Source: Allomyces macrogynus ATCC 38327 (taxonomy: Eukaryota; Blastocladiomycota; Blastocladiomycetes; Blastocladiales; Blastocladiaceae). Taken from it: 64,000 nucleotides of DNA. The translations under genes and the position numbers were made by a program. Positions within the stretch are counted from its first letter, which is position 1, and each line of letters starts with the position of its first letter. Where the stretch lies: positions 294,985 through 358,984 of the forward strand of contig GG745332.1 in the NCBI GenBank assembly GCA_000151295.1. Reading direction: 5' to 3'. A model generated the notes under the pieces. It had not been told where the DNA came from. It did not search any database and saw only the letters and a list, made by a program, of their open reading frames with translations. Positions 32,918-45,202 of this stretch are shown in pieces.

Positions 32918-34021
32918 GATGATGATAATGGGCGCGAGCGGGGCAGACGGCGCCGAGAGGGAACGGGGATCAAGAGTGAAAAGTCGCCAAAGAAACGGCG
33001 GGGTCGAGGGCAGTCGAGGGGCCCAAGGTCGCAGGGTCGCAGAGCAGGGGGATGTTGAGGGCGAGAACAACCTGGAGAAAGGGAGAACGTGAGCGAAATA
33101 GCGTTCGAGAGTCGTAGGCGCGGACGTGTCGGTGCAAGGTGTGCGCGCTTGCACGAGGCGATAGCAATGGCAGCCCGAGCCTGGGCCAGCGTGTTGGTAC
33201 TGAAGTCGGACCGACCATCCGCTCCCGCTCCGATGGAGAGCGAGCGCGTGCGTCCCGACAGCGGCGGTGCTGCCGCTGGCCCCTGTGCTGGCGCTGGCCA
33301 CGCACGCGGCAGCGGGTCGCAGCACAGCAACCAGCGCGGTGTTCACCAAGCCCCGGCCTGGTTGGGGCCCGCGCGCGGCAGGTGGGCGGCGCGTCAAAGG
33401 CCAGTCAAGTCAACAGGACTGCTGCTGGCACGCGCGAAGTTCGACTGGCTCGGCGCCGCCGCTTGCGCGCATCGGCAGCTGCCGCGTGGCCGTCGCGAGC
33501 GGAGGCCACACTTGGCGCAGCTGGCGGCACCTTGACCGTGTCGAGGGTCGTTTGCGCAGGGGCGGCAGGTCGCCGCAGGGGCCCGGGCAGTCGGTGCACA
33601 TCAAGAGTTGGCGGCGACATACACCAGATCGCAGCGATAGCGGTGCGGGCGCTGGAGTCGGGGTCGGGCGCGAGCGAGCGCGGCGGCGGGCGGCGGCGGG
33701 ATCTGTGACGCGCGCGGAGAAGGACCAGCGAAGCGTGGCTGCAGCTGCTTGCAGGCGGCGGGCGGGAACGACGGTGAGGTTGCCGGGGACGGGGACGGCG
33801 GCGCTGACGGGCTGGCGGAGTTGCTGGCAGGCGGGTTTGCAGTTCGCGAGATGGCGGCGGCGGTGAGTGTGAGCGTGCGCTGGCCTGCGTTTGGCCTAAA
33901 CGCGGGCGAAAGAAATGGCGGCTGCCAGGGCCAAACGCCAAAAGTTCCGAAAATGACAGCGCGGAACCGGTGTCCGTCCCTGGCGGTGCGCCGCGTGCAC
34001 CCAGCTGACCGCGACGCGGCC
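32918..34021. other. Divergent intergenic region between Ras and cyclin L
   Basis: About 1.1 kb carrying two promoters. No separate gene is convincing. The exact first coding exon of cyclin L may start within or just after it. Confidence 0.45.
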
Positions 34022-35585
34022 ATGTGCCGCGCCTTCGCCGGCATCGCGCCGACGTCGCGGCCGACGACGACGGCGGCGGCGACACCCCACTCGGCGCAGC
34101 CGCCACCTGCCGCACACGTGGGTCGACGACCCTCCCGCGATGGACTGAACACGGTCGCCCCGCCCCGCGGCGCTCGACCGCACGCCATCCACAGACCGCG
34201 GGTTTGACCCGCAACTCGAGCTGCGCCTCCGCATCCTTGCCTGCGACCTGATCCAGCGCGCTGGACGCGCCCTGTCCATGTATTTACGCCCTGGCAACAC
34301 ACGAACAACACTTCGAGAGCGCCCGCTCACAATCGACAGCCCGTGAATCCTGGTAGCCCGCAATTCTCGATCGGAACCGCGCAGGTGCTGCTGCACCGCT
34401 TCTATTTTGCCGCGTCGCTCAAGAAGTTTGGGATCCGGGTACGCACGTTGCTCTATCCTTGCCGTAAATGACAGCGATTGACCGTTGCAGACCACGACCA
34501 AGCCAGGGCATGGTGCTCGGTGCCCTGTTTCTCGCCACCAAACTCGAGGAGACGCCGCGCCGCATGCGCGACATTATCAATGTCGTGCACCACGCCGTCC
34601 TCTTGCAACAGGGCCATCCGGACCCGCCCATGCTTGACGTGCACGGCATGGTCCGTTCTTCCCGCACTCCCTCCCCTTCCACACTCCTCCCACCCACCTC
34701 ACCTACCGCCCCATCCAACAGGAATACGCTGACCTTGAGCGCTCCATGATATGCGCCGAAATGTACCTGCTCAAGTACCTCGCGTTCCACGTGCACGTTG
34801 CGCACCCGCACATGCGGCTCGTCAGCTACCTGCAGGCCATGCACCTCGCGCGCCCACCGCTAACGCAAGCTGCCTGGAACTACATCAACGACTCGTACGG
34901 GCTCCCGCTACTCTGTATGGTCCAGCCGCACGTCGTTGCATGCTCCGCGATCCAGCTCGCCGAGGAAGACCACGCCGTCGGGCTCCCGGACGGATGGGCC
35001 AACCTGCTCGATGTCCGACCTGCTGACCTCGAGTACGTGACCGCGCAAATTCGGGGATTAGCAACGATTCCGCCGCTTCGGTGGGACTTGCCCGTCACCG
35101 CCGATGCCCTTGCGCGGGTCTGGATGGGGCCGGACGTTGCGCACTGGCTCATTCACGACGGGTGGAAGGAGTCGCTCGCGACGCGTGGGCAGATTGCGGT
35201 CGTGGCCCCTGCTCCACCACCACCGCCACCGGAATCCGCCGCGCCAGTTTCTGCTCCTGCACCGACGACCGCCACGTCGATCTCGACCGATTCGGCGCTG
35301 CAGGCGGCGATCCAGCTCGCGGCACAGCGTGCGCAGGCGCTCAAGGCGCGTGCGGCCGCTGGAGGAATGTCGACGCAGTCACCGGCCGGATCGACGCGCG
35401 ATCAGGCGCGGGACATCGAACGGAGTCGAGACCGGGACCGCGAACGACCAAGGGACCGTAACCGGGATCGTGAGACGCGGTCGGATAGCCGCACATCGGA
35501 TAGGTCTGACCACGACAGACAGCGTGATCGGCACCGCGACCGCGACAAGGACTGGGATTGCGATCGCGAGCGGCGACGGTATTGA
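34022..35585 (+). CDS. Cyclin L-like cyclin with C-terminal RS/RD domain
   Basis: Cyclin L pairs with CDK10/11-type kinases in transcription and pre-mRNA splicing. The secure part begins near 34199: PQLELRLRILACDLIQRAG, then introns, VLLHRFYFAASLKKF, then GMVLGALFLATKLEETPRR, with RMRDIINVVHH. All are cyclin-box landmarks that match cyclin L. The second cyclin fold runs through KYLAFHVHVAHPHMRLVSYL and LEYVTAQIRGLA. An Ala/Pro linker leads to a C-terminal domain of RD/RS dipeptides (about 35400-35580), typical of speckle-localised splicing proteins. The start is uncertain: ATG 34022 opens a frame that must shift through an unresolved intron to reach the cyclin box. Confidence 0.82.
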
Positions 35586-35862
35586 GAATTTAGAAATGCA
35601 TAGTTTTGATCACTGCCTTTCTTTTCCGGTGCTTGAACAGACGTGAACAGCAGCAGCATTCGAAGCACCAAGGTCCATTCATTTAACGTACAAGCCAGAG
35701 GACACAAACACAACCAGGCGTCGAGAGAAGCGACATGCGAAACCACAATCCAAAGAACACGAAAACCAAAACAAACCAAACGCAAGCCCAACAGAACCGG
35801 AAAACCAAACAGAGAACGTGCAAAGGCGAACGAGGAATAAAGATAAGGGGAGAGCAACGCAT

Positions 35863-37955
35863 CTAACGACGGTCGGACGTGCCCAACCCGCGCTTGCCCG
35901 TGAACAAGTGCTTGGGCTTCTTGATATGAATGTGACGGTCCGACTCACCCGCCTTGGCCATGATCCCAAGCTGCTTCTCAGCGCGCTTCTTGATGGCCTC
36001 GGCCTCGGTGCGTTGCCGCTTGGTTGACATGCCGAGGTTGGTGCGGTCGCGCGTCGCTGAGTGCGCGCGCGGCTTGCTCGAGCTGGCGACACCGCCCGAC
36101 ATTTCCACATCGCCGTCGGCATCCATCTCAGCGGGCGCCGACCGCCGGCGCTTCTGCCCCGCCATGCGCCCACGAATCGACTGCACGTCCGGGTCCATGT
36201 CGACTTCGCGCAGCGACGACTGCAGGTCGACAAACGTCTTGGACCGCGCCTGCACGCCGAGCGGGACGGCGGGACGGTTCTTGCCCTTCTTGATCTGCGC
36301 AGCCTGCTGGATCAGCGCGCGCTTGACGCGCAGTCCCTCGGCCGCCTCCTTAAGATCCTCCATGTCCGAGTCCTCGTCCTCCTCGGGCGCCGAGTCGTAG
36401 AAGCCCTCAGCGGCAAGCCGCTCCTCCTCGAGCTCGAGTGCCGCCAACCGTTCCTCGATCTCCGGATCGACAAAGTCGGCCACGTTCTTGCCGTCCATGA
36501 TTTCCGGAATCGCATCGTACATCCAGTCGGGGTTCGCGAGGAGGTACTTCTTCTTGAGATCCACCGAGTAGACGCCGGGCCCACCCTGCTCAACCTCAAG
36601 GTCGCGCTCGAGCTTGGGCCGGTTCGGATCGGCCGCGTCGTACTTGACGCGGTTCTTGGCCTTTTCCGGAATAAACGCCGGGCGGGCCTTGTCGTCGCGC
36701 GCCTGCGGCTGCGCGACGTTGAGCCGCGACAACACGTCGTTGAGCTTGTTGCTGCGCATCTTGACTTCGACACGCATCTGCAACAGCTTTTGGCACGCCG
36801 TGTTGCGCACAGCCATGACGCCGTCGTCGTTCCAGCAACTCTGCTGCACGAGCGTGACCGAGTCGGTCAGGCACGAGTCGACGAGCTGCTTTTCGTCACC
36901 GTGCAGGTCCTCGTACCGGCGCACGTCAATCTTGTTGACGACGAGCAAAACCGGCTTGTTGGCGAACAGCGGCCGGATCGAATGGAACAGCGAGACCTGT
37001 TCCTTGATCGAGTACCCGCACTGTTCCGACAAGTCGATAAAGTAGAGAATCGCTGCCTTCAAGTGGGCCAGCGCCGTGATCGACTGCATTTCAATCGTGT
37101 TGCGGTCTTCGAGCGGGTGGTCGAGAATACCGGGCGTGTCGATCACTTGCCACCGCACGTACTCGTAGTCCATGTGACCCACAAACAGCGACTTGGTCGT
37201 GAACGCGTAGGGTTGGACCTCGACGTCGGCGCGCGTCAGCTTGTTCATAAACGACGACTTGCCCACGTTCGGGTACCCGCATACGAGCAGCGTGCGCGTG
37301 TTCGGGTCGATCGACGGCAAGCGTGCCAAGTGCTGCCGCACCTGTTCGAGGTAGGCAAGCGAGTCCTTGAGGCCCTTGACGAGCGTCGCCATGCTGTTTA
37401 CGTTTCCAGTGGAGCAAGTCAGCGTCAAGGACCAAAAATGGGCGCGAAAGGGGCCAATGGCACACGTACCGACCCAGCGCCGCGCGCTTGAGCTGCTTGC
37501 AACGGTAGAGCGAGTCGCCAAACTTGAGCAGGCGGACATAGTCCTTGGCAATCTGTTCGACGAGGTGGCGCGCCGTGTTGAGCTGGCCAAGCGCGAGCTT
37601 GTAGTGGTCTTTGTCGTAGAGCACGTTCATCAGGTCCGAGTAGAACGGATGAATGTCCTAAAGTTGATTTGGTTGAAGCGTCGTGAGTTTTGCTGCTGCA
37701 ACCGTTTCGACCCCCATTTCTTCAAGGTGCACGCACATCGAGCTTCGGGAACGCCTGCAGCAGGGCCTGGAACTTTTCGTTGAAGGCCTCTTGCGCAAAC
37801 TTGACTTTACGCATGTAGAATTGGCGAATGCGGCCAATCGAGTAGTTTGGGTGCACGACGGTTGGCGTCTTGCGCTGCGTCTTGGACAAGATGATGTCGA
37901 CAAAGTCGTTGGCGCTCGGGACCACCTGGATCCGCTTGAAGTTGTAATACGACAT
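35863..37955 (-). CDS. NOG1: Nucleolar GTP-binding protein NOG1
   Basis: An essential GTPase of 60S ribosome assembly that associates with nucleolar and nuclear pre-60S particles. The ATG is at 37955. Introns are about 37735-37660 and 37470-37400. The N-terminal four-helix bundle starts [13 protein letters not shown], the exact family opening, and includes [16 protein letters not shown]. The Obg-type G domain has G1 [11 protein letters not shown]3 DTPG in [16 protein letters not shown], and G4 NKIDV. The NOGCT region ([11 protein letters not shown]) and a long acidic then basic tail follow. It ends in a basic nucleolar-type tail with [16 protein letters not shown]. Length (about 640 residues) and order are normal. 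Confidence 0.96.
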
Positions 37956-38586
37956 GGCGGCGGGATTTCGTTCTTGTCGGGTCGGTTCAGGGGGTCAGGC
38001 ACACGAGGGCGCGATGTCGGGGTCGGCGAGGATGCGGTCGCGGGCGGGGATGCGGTCGGGTCAGCGCGAGATCTGGTGGCCAAGGAGACTGCGAGTCGCG
38101 GTTCCCGTCAAATCGTCGAGGGAGGGCTCGCCGTTGGTCGGGTCGAGCGCGGTGCGGGTGCTTCGAGGCGGTTGGATGCAAAGGCAGCACACAGTAAACC
38201 AAACGGATCCCCAGCAGCTCTGGCGCACCCGCAGTGCGTCCCGGTCATGTCGAGTCAGGTGAGCCGTTGCGGCCAGTAAGACGCGTCTTGGTGCACTTGC
38301 TTTCCCAACGCCGAGCCAGCCTGCCATTGCTGCCGCCATTGATCTGGCCTGTGAATTCCCGACCAGAGCGCTTGCAACTTCTCGCATTGGTTGCCAACAA
38401 ACGATTCTTCGACACGCCGGTCGCGCTGGCCCGACGAGGCTTTGAATCAGCTTGAACAGGGCCGCCGTTCGCTCGTCAGCTCGCTCGACCCGCAAAAAGC
38501 CAGCACTCCGATTCTCGACCCTCAGCTCGTGTTACTGGCGCTCGCAGTAATTTCTGGACCAGAACTCTGCCTACGCCCCCGCCAGG
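37956..38586. other. Divergent promoter region between NOG1 and NDR kinase
   Basis: About 630 bases separate two divergent start codons. No coding or RNA feature is visible. Confidence 0.45.
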
Positions 38587-40792
38587 ATGTCGGACGGTAA
38601 CGCTCCTGCGCGTCCAATACCTTGAATCACGTTCCCGACGCTAACCGCGACTATCGCGGCCCGCAGCCATTCGCACGCTCGCCAACAAGTTTGGGAGTAA
38701 TCCACGCAAGGTCTCCTCAGCCAAGATCCCCGCGGCTGACTCGTCAGAAGACCCGCGCGAACGCTTCAAGGCGCTCATTTCGGAACCCAAGGAGTTTCGG
38801 CATCTCGCGCACTCGTCGAATGCAAACGAGGCTGCCAGCGTGCTCTCGGAGCTGTGGAAGACGGGCGAAAAGCTCTCGCGGTGCCAGGATGACTCGCGGC
38901 CGACGTCGTTGGCTGAGCCGAGCGGTATGCATTCTCGGACCGGTATCAGGCGGACGTGGTTGCTCCGCTGCTGATGATCTTCCTTGGTGATTTTGCATGC
39001 CGGACAAGGCTCGTCGCCCACGACACCGAACTCGTCGCGAGCCAGCAAGCCGTTCAGTACCGTCACGGTCGAGAAGACGGTCCATCCTCTTTCATGCCTG
39101 CGATCACTCGATGCAACCTGACCGCTTCTCTTGCTCTCTTTGTATTGCACCCACTCCCAGGTCGCGACCAAGATCTACTTCGAAGCCTACTTTGACCGGC
39201 TCATGTCCACGACCACGACCGGCCGCAACAAGCGCCGTCTGCAGCTCGAGGCCGATCTCGAGGCGCTCCACGTGTCCGAGGACGAGAAGCGCACGATCCG
39301 GCGGCAGTGGCTGCAAAAGGAGACCGAGTACATACGCAGTCTGCGGTCGCGCGTGACCTTGAACGACTTTGACCTTTTGAAACCGCTCGGTCGCGGCGCG
39401 TTTGGCATGATCCGACTCGCCCGCGACAAGAACACGGGCAACTTGGTCGCGCTCAAGACGCTCGACAAGGCGACGATGCTGCGTCGCGGGCAGGAGGGCC
39501 ACGTGCGTGCTGAGCGCGACCTGTTGTGCCAGGCGAGCGACTCGTGCAACTTTATCGTGAAGTTATTCTACTCGTTTCAGGACGAACACAACCTCTACTT
39601 GGGGCTCGAATACATGCCGGGTATGCCGTTTCTTTTGGTTCCCTTTGATGGCGGGTTTGGATCCTGACCATTGCGGTGACGCTAGGTGGCGACCTGCTCT
39701 CGCTCTTGATCAAGTGCGACATTTTCCCGGAATGGATGGCGCGGTTCTACGCGGCCGAGATGTTGCTGGCCATCGAGGAGGCACATTCTCTTGGGTACCG
39801 ATCGCTGTTTGCGCCTGCTTCAGACTCTTCTCCTCGCTCACCCACGTTCCTCTCACCAACGGCAACAGCTACGTTCACCGCGACATCAAGGCCGACAACT
39901 TGCTCATTTCCGAGTCGGGCCACCTCAAGCTCGGCGACTTTGGCCTCTCCACCGACTTTCACTGTTGGTACTCGCGCACCTGCGGCGACCCCGACCCTTC
40001 ACCAACCTGCTACTGACCTTGCGGCTCCACCTAGGGACCCACGACGCCGAGTACTACGACGCGCAACGGCGCATGCTCGAGACCTCGCGCGGCCGGGACG
40101 GCGGGACCGGCACCCCACCCACCGTGGGCACCGGCAATGCTCTCCCCGCCGACGACGACAACGACAAGTTCACGATCACGCCCGAACTGCTGGCGAACTT
40201 CAAATCCCAGCGCCGCGCGCAAGCCTTTTCGATTGTCGGCACGACCAACTACATGGCGCCCGAAGTCCTGGCCGGGTCTGGGCACGACTTCAAGTGCGAC
40301 CTGTGGAGCTTCGCCACGATCCTGTTCGAAATGCTCTTCGGGTACCCGCCCTTCCACCACTCGTCGCCGTCGGTCACGCGGCAAAAGATCTTGCGGTGCC
40401 ACTACGTCTTCCCGGCGCACGCGGCGAGCGTCTCCCCCGAGGCGCGCGACCTGATGGCGCAACTTCTCGTACGCGATCCAGCGACGCGGCCCGGGTTGAA
40501 GGAAGCTATGGCGCACCCGTGGTTCCGGGTCCCGATTGATGGGCAGACGATCGATTGGGAGGCGATGCGTGATGGGGTCGTGACGCCGCCGTGGGTCCCG
40601 CAGCTCAAGAATGAGTTGGATACGAGTTGTTTCGAGGATGCGGCGGCGGTGGTCGGGGAGGGGATGGGGGTATCGCCGGGGCCGCCGATGGTAGTGGGGG
40701 AGGCAAGGATGCCGGGAGAGTCGGACGAGGCGCTGGATTTGCGTAAGCGGATGGCGTTCAAGGGGTTCACGTTCAAGACGTTCCTGCCATGA
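38587..40792 (+). CDS. NDR-family AGC kinase (Cbk1/Orb6/Cot1-like)
   Basis: NDR kinases bind Mob2 and control polarity and cell separation. Exon 1 is four codons (ATG at 38587). The second exon (from about 38665) encodes a Lys/Ser/Glu-rich stretch. The junction between about 38930 and 39163 is unresolved. From 39163 come the Mob-binding N-terminal region ([24 protein letters not shown]), then the kinase: [62 protein letters not shown] with the NDR-type insert, and activation site [15 protein letters not shown]. The hydrophobic motif FKGFTFKTF at the C-terminus has the regulatory Thr. STDFH-x-THD and the hydrophobic motif point to the NDR/Cbk1 rather than the Dbf2/Sid2 branch. Confidence 0.9.
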
Positions 40793-41126
40793 TCATGAGG
40801 AAGGGTGGAGAGACTGGGGTCGGTCCTGTTCAGACTTTTTATGTTGTGGCGGGACGAGAGGAGCGGGAACAGCGGGGGTTGGATACGATCGAACGTAAAC
40901 ATGGATTTATTCACCAGTCGACCAAAACTGACCGCTTTTGTGGGACAGCGGCAAAACAAACTTCACGATGAACCATCCACGGTATCCGTCAAAAACCCGC
41001 TTAGGTTCATGCCAATCGCCAAATGCATCAGACGCGCGTCAACGGCGAGACCTTCCTGCTGGAATGCTAGAAATCGACCACTCAGTCAGATTAATCAAAC
41101 GCGCCGGAAAGAATAGAATCCAACGG
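40793..41126. other. Convergent 3' region between NDR kinase and Nudix gene
   Basis: The two genes end toward each other. No feature is visible beyond likely 3' UTRs. Confidence 0.5.
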
Positions 41127-42042
41127 TTAGTCCGCACCTTCGAGCTTGGCGAGCAGCTCACGGACAGGCACGAGCCGGCGGTCAATAAACTCGCCGTCTT
41201 CGGGTGTTGCGACTGGGTGCATGTTCTCGGGAAGGCTGCGGTCGACGTCCAGGATGCACAGCTTCATGTTCGCGTTCGTCAAGCCTACAGATGGCCAAAG
41301 TCGCATCATGAGCTCGACGGCATGGACAGGTTGCGAACGGCCACAACGAGTTCGAACCTGGATCATTGACCTGAATCCCCGTCGTGCGCACCACGTTGCC
41401 GTGGTACCCCGTCTCTTCCTGTCAACAGCGACCACACCAAGTAAGCGGCCACGCCGAACAACAACGATGGGAAGCGCAATGACCGCACTTTCAGCTCGCG
41501 AACAGCCGCTTTCTCGGCCGTCTCGCCCTTGTCAATCAAACCAGCTGGAAGTCTACGTCGTGCACGCGTCGACATCAAACAAACGTACTCCACCCCGTTT
41601 CGACCACAGTTCAAACGTACTCAACGCACAACTTGTCGACGGGCGGCCTGTACTGCAGCGTCAGGACCGTTTCTGTGGGCTTGGGTCCGCCCTTGAGCAG
41701 CGCGAGAATGGCGACAGCTAAACGCGCAACCGTCAGAGGACCGTCCACCTCATTCGTGCAAGTAGACGGTGCGCGCTCCGCCAAACCGTCGAGCAATGGG
41801 TACCGTCGCAATCACCGGACCGCGTCGTGCGCTCGGCCGTTTCCCAGGACCGTGTCACGCCGCGCGGGTCCACCCACTCGATTTTCTTGAGCGATACCCT
41901 ATGCGCTCAGGTCAATGCTCCGAGCACGACGAGCGAGCCCAGGTCACGGCAAACGAGACTGCTACCAATTGGCGCTGGCAATGACCGACTTGCGCAGAAT
42001 GTGCGGTTCCTGCAGCTCGGGCGCGGGCGTGTCTGTGCTCAT
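41127..42042 (-). CDS. YSA1: ADP-sugar/ADP-ribose pyrophosphatase, Nudix (NUDT5/YSA1-like)
   Basis: A cytosolic hydrolase that converts ADP-ribose to AMP and ribose-5-phosphate. The ATG is at 42042. At least six short exons. Exon 2 has EWVDPRGVTRSWETAERTTR, the N-terminal signature of NUDT5. Exon 3 holds GGPKPTETVLTLQYRPPV. The Nudix box is split by an intron: GLIDKGETAEKAAVRELK before it, EETGYHGN after it, together matching G-x5-E-x7-REUXEEXGU. The C-terminal exon has GLTNANMKLCILDVD and EDGEFIDRRLVPVREL, again NUDT5-like. Length (about 220 residues) fits. All junctions I checked use gt...ag. Confidence 0.9.
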
Positions 42043-42487
42043 TGCTCGATGGGTTTGGATGACGACGACGGGCCGGAACGAAATTTTGAGGGTAGTGGCG
42101 TGGAGCGGACTTGCAGCTGCTGGCTCGGATGCTTGCTGTGGCCGGCCAATACGAGCACCCAGGGTCGACCAGGTGCGGGCAAGCGAGGACGGGCGCCAAT
42201 GTCGATGCATCAAGTAGGGCCGCTCAGCACGCTGGGTGCCTGGGAACGTTGGGCTGGGAACGACGCGTTGACGACAGAGCGCTGCAAGCAGCGGCGACTT
42301 GCAGCTCAGTCGCGTGGCGGCCGAGACAGGTGCAAGACAGCAACGAGCCAAGCCGGCGTGCCAGCGAGTCTCGTGACGGCGCATGACCAGATCAATACGA
42401 TCACCGCAGCGCGTGCTCGGTCGGCCGCTGCTCGACCTTCACCTGGAAACACCACGCGCCGTGATTCCACCAGCACCACCATCAACC
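42043..42487. other. Divergent promoter region between Nudix gene and NOC2
   Basis: 445 bases carrying both promoters. No other feature is visible. Confidence 0.45.
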
Positions 42488-44918
42488 ATGGCACCGCGCA
42501 ACAAATCCAACAAGAAGAGCGCGTCCGCCTCGGCCGTGCCGGCAAGGAAACCGGCCGCCCCCGCGGGCAAGTCGGGCAAGCCGGGCAAGAAGCCCGTCGC
42601 CGCTGCCGCACCTGCCAAGAAGCCGGCCATGTCGGCCAAGAAGCAGGAGGCAATCCAAAACATGAACCTCGAGGACTTTCTCAACGCCGGCGACGTGTCC
42701 GACGACGATGACGACGACGTGCCCATGGCCGACGGCGACGATGAGAGTGGATCCGACTACGACCTGCCGAGCGATCTTGACGACGAGGATGGCGACGCCA
42801 TGGACGAGGACAACGACGTGTCCGATGACGACGAGCCGCTAACGGACGGCGCCAAGCACCAGCGCGATCTCGAAAAGCTCAAACAGTCGCAGCCCGAGTT
42901 TTACCAATTTTTGCTCGAAAACGACAAGGAGCTGCTCGAGTTTGACGGGTCCGACAGCGAGCCGGGATCCGACGACGAGGCCGAGGCCGGCGAGCTCGCG
43001 CAGGAGTCGGCACCAACAAAGGCCACGCTCACGCGCGAAATGATCGCCGAGTGGGAGACGCAGTTGGCGCAAGTATGCAAGAATCATTTTGCGATGGAAC
43101 AATGCGGTTTTGCGGAAGCTAACCCAGCATTGCTCTCCTAGAACGAGTCGGTGGCCGGCATCAAGCGGTTAGTGGTCGCGTTCCGGTCGGTCGTCATGGG
43201 CGACGAGGACTCGGAATCGGTTGGCTACACGATCCCGAGCGCGTCGTTGCACAAGCGCGTCATCATTGCCACGTTCAAGCACGTCCCGAGTTTCCTGAAC
43301 AAGAACGTTGGCGATACCCCAAAGTGCGTCTTTCGTGTCTCTGCGATGGGTCATTTCGAAATCATCAGCTGACAATCGATTCTGCCCACCCCGTAGTCCG
43401 TCGTCGTCGGGCAAGTGGAAGCGCGTCGCGCCCATGACCAAGGTCTTTGTGACCAACGCGATCAAGCTGCTCAAGGACCTGACAGAGCCCGGCATGATCG
43501 AGTACGTGATCCAGGAGCTCTACATGTGCGTCAAGTTCATTGCCGTCTTCCCGAAAGCATCCAAGGACTACTTCAAGATGCTCTTGTCGCTGTGGGGCAC
43601 GGCCAAGGAGGAGACGCTGCGCATCAAGGCGTTTGCGAACCTGCGGCACATGGCCTTGACCTTCCCCAAGAAATTCCTGGCGCCGGCACTCAAGGGCGTG
43701 TATATGATGTTTGTGAAGTCGTCACGGCACACGAACGTGCACACGCTGCCGATGATCACGCTCATGACGCGGTGCGCCGTGGAAATGTACGGTCTCGTGC
43801 CCGACGAGAGCTACCAGTACGCGTTCATTTACGTGCGCCAGCTGGCCATCCACCTGCGCAACGCCATGGCCATGAAGACCAAGGAATCGTTTAAGCTCGT
43901 CTACCACTGGCAGTACATTCACTCGTTGCGGTTCTGGGCCAACGTGCTGCTGACGCACGCGCCGAAAGGATCGACCTCGCCGCTCGCGGCCCTCGTCTAC
44001 CCGGTCGTGCAAGTCATGTGCGGCGTGATTCGGCTCGTCCCGACCGTGCAGTTTCACCCGCTGCACTTGCACTTGCTCGCGTCATTGACGGACCTCGTGC
44101 GCGTGTGCGGCACCTACGTCCCACTCGTGCCGTACTATCTGAGTATTCTCGACTCGTGCGCGCAGACCAAGAGCAAGCCGTCGACGCTCAAGCCCATGTA
44201 CCTGCCCGCCTTTCTCAAGTGCCCGAAGCAGTACCTCGGCACGCGCGTCTACCTCGCGGGCATCCGCAACGCCGTGCACCTCGGTCTCCTGCGGTACTTG
44301 GCCGCCCTGGCCGGCCACGTGGCGTTCCCGGAACTCGCGATCCCGGCGGTGTTGGGGCTCAAGGCTGATCTCAAGGCGACCAAGAAGGACCCGAACTGGG
44401 CCAAGTCGGTGCAGTCGCTGCTCGATAAGATCGAGGAGAACCGCAAGTTCATGATGGCCAAGCGGTCGGCCGCGGACGTGGCCCCGTGCGACGCCTCGGC
44501 GGTCGCGCAGTTTATGGCGCAGATTGATCCGGCCGAGACGCCGCTCGGCAAGTACTGGACAGGCGTCGAAAAGGCTGAGCAGCGCCGGATGGACGCGATT
44601 CGTGGTAGTTTTGAGGGGGATGCCGAGGCGATTGGGGATGCGCACAAGGCCAAGGGCAAGGCTGCGCACCGCCGCGATGTGGACGCGTCGGACGAGGACG
44701 ACGACGAGGACGATGACATGGACGTGTCGGAAGCCGACGACGAGAGCGACGCGGAGGTGGACGAGGCACCGGCACCACCCAAGAAGAAGGCGGCGGGCAA
44801 GAAGCAGAAGAAGGCGCGGCGGCCGGCGGTCGAGGATGACGACGGCGACGATTTCTTGGCGGAGCTCAAGGGCATGTCGGTGGTCATGGACGACGGCATG
44901 GACGAGGATTCGGATTAG
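42488..44918 (+). CDS. NOC2: Nucleolar complex protein 2 (NOC2)
   Basis: Noc2 escorts pre-60S particles from nucleolus to nucleoplasm as a Noc1-Noc2, later Noc2-Noc3, complex. The ATG is at 42488. The N-terminus is Lys/Ala/Pro-rich then acidic (VSDDDDDDVPMAD). The second exon starts NESVAGIKRLVVAF and the third, from about 43396, carries the alpha-solenoid body: ELYMCVKFIAVFPK, RIKAFANLRHMAL, MYLPAFLKCPKQYLGTRVY and the C-terminal KSVQSLLDKIEENR. Introns are about 43072-43140 and 43325-43395. The tail is again acidic with a basic patch (PKKKAAGKKQKKARR). Its neighbour NOG1 acts on the same pre-60S pathway; linkage may be chance. Confidence 0.95.
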
Positions 44919-45202
44919 AGCGTGGAGCGGGTTGCAGGTGGGTAGGGCGTGCATGCATTTTGAAAATAGTACACTACGCTTTTGTATTTCCAGGTATCTT
45001 TGTTGCATTGATCGTCGACAGAGTTTCTTTCCTCATTCACATCGTTCATTTCTCCTTCCGTCTTGTTTTCGGGTTATGGTTCGGCACAGATAATCGAGGG
45101 CGGGACCCGCCCTCTCCACTTGCTTGTCTTACGAGCGAGAGGCCAACAACTGATCCTTGCAAATCATCTTCGTCTTCAAGTCATTCGTGAACCCCTCCTG
45201 GT

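Noticed and set aside
36061..37491. 476-codon open frame on the plus strand
   Set aside because: It lies exactly opposite the NOG1 coding exon and is explained by GC-rich codon bias; the translation shows no domain.
44082..45008. 308-codon open frame on the minus strand
   Set aside because: It is antisense to NOC2 and lacks recognisable features.
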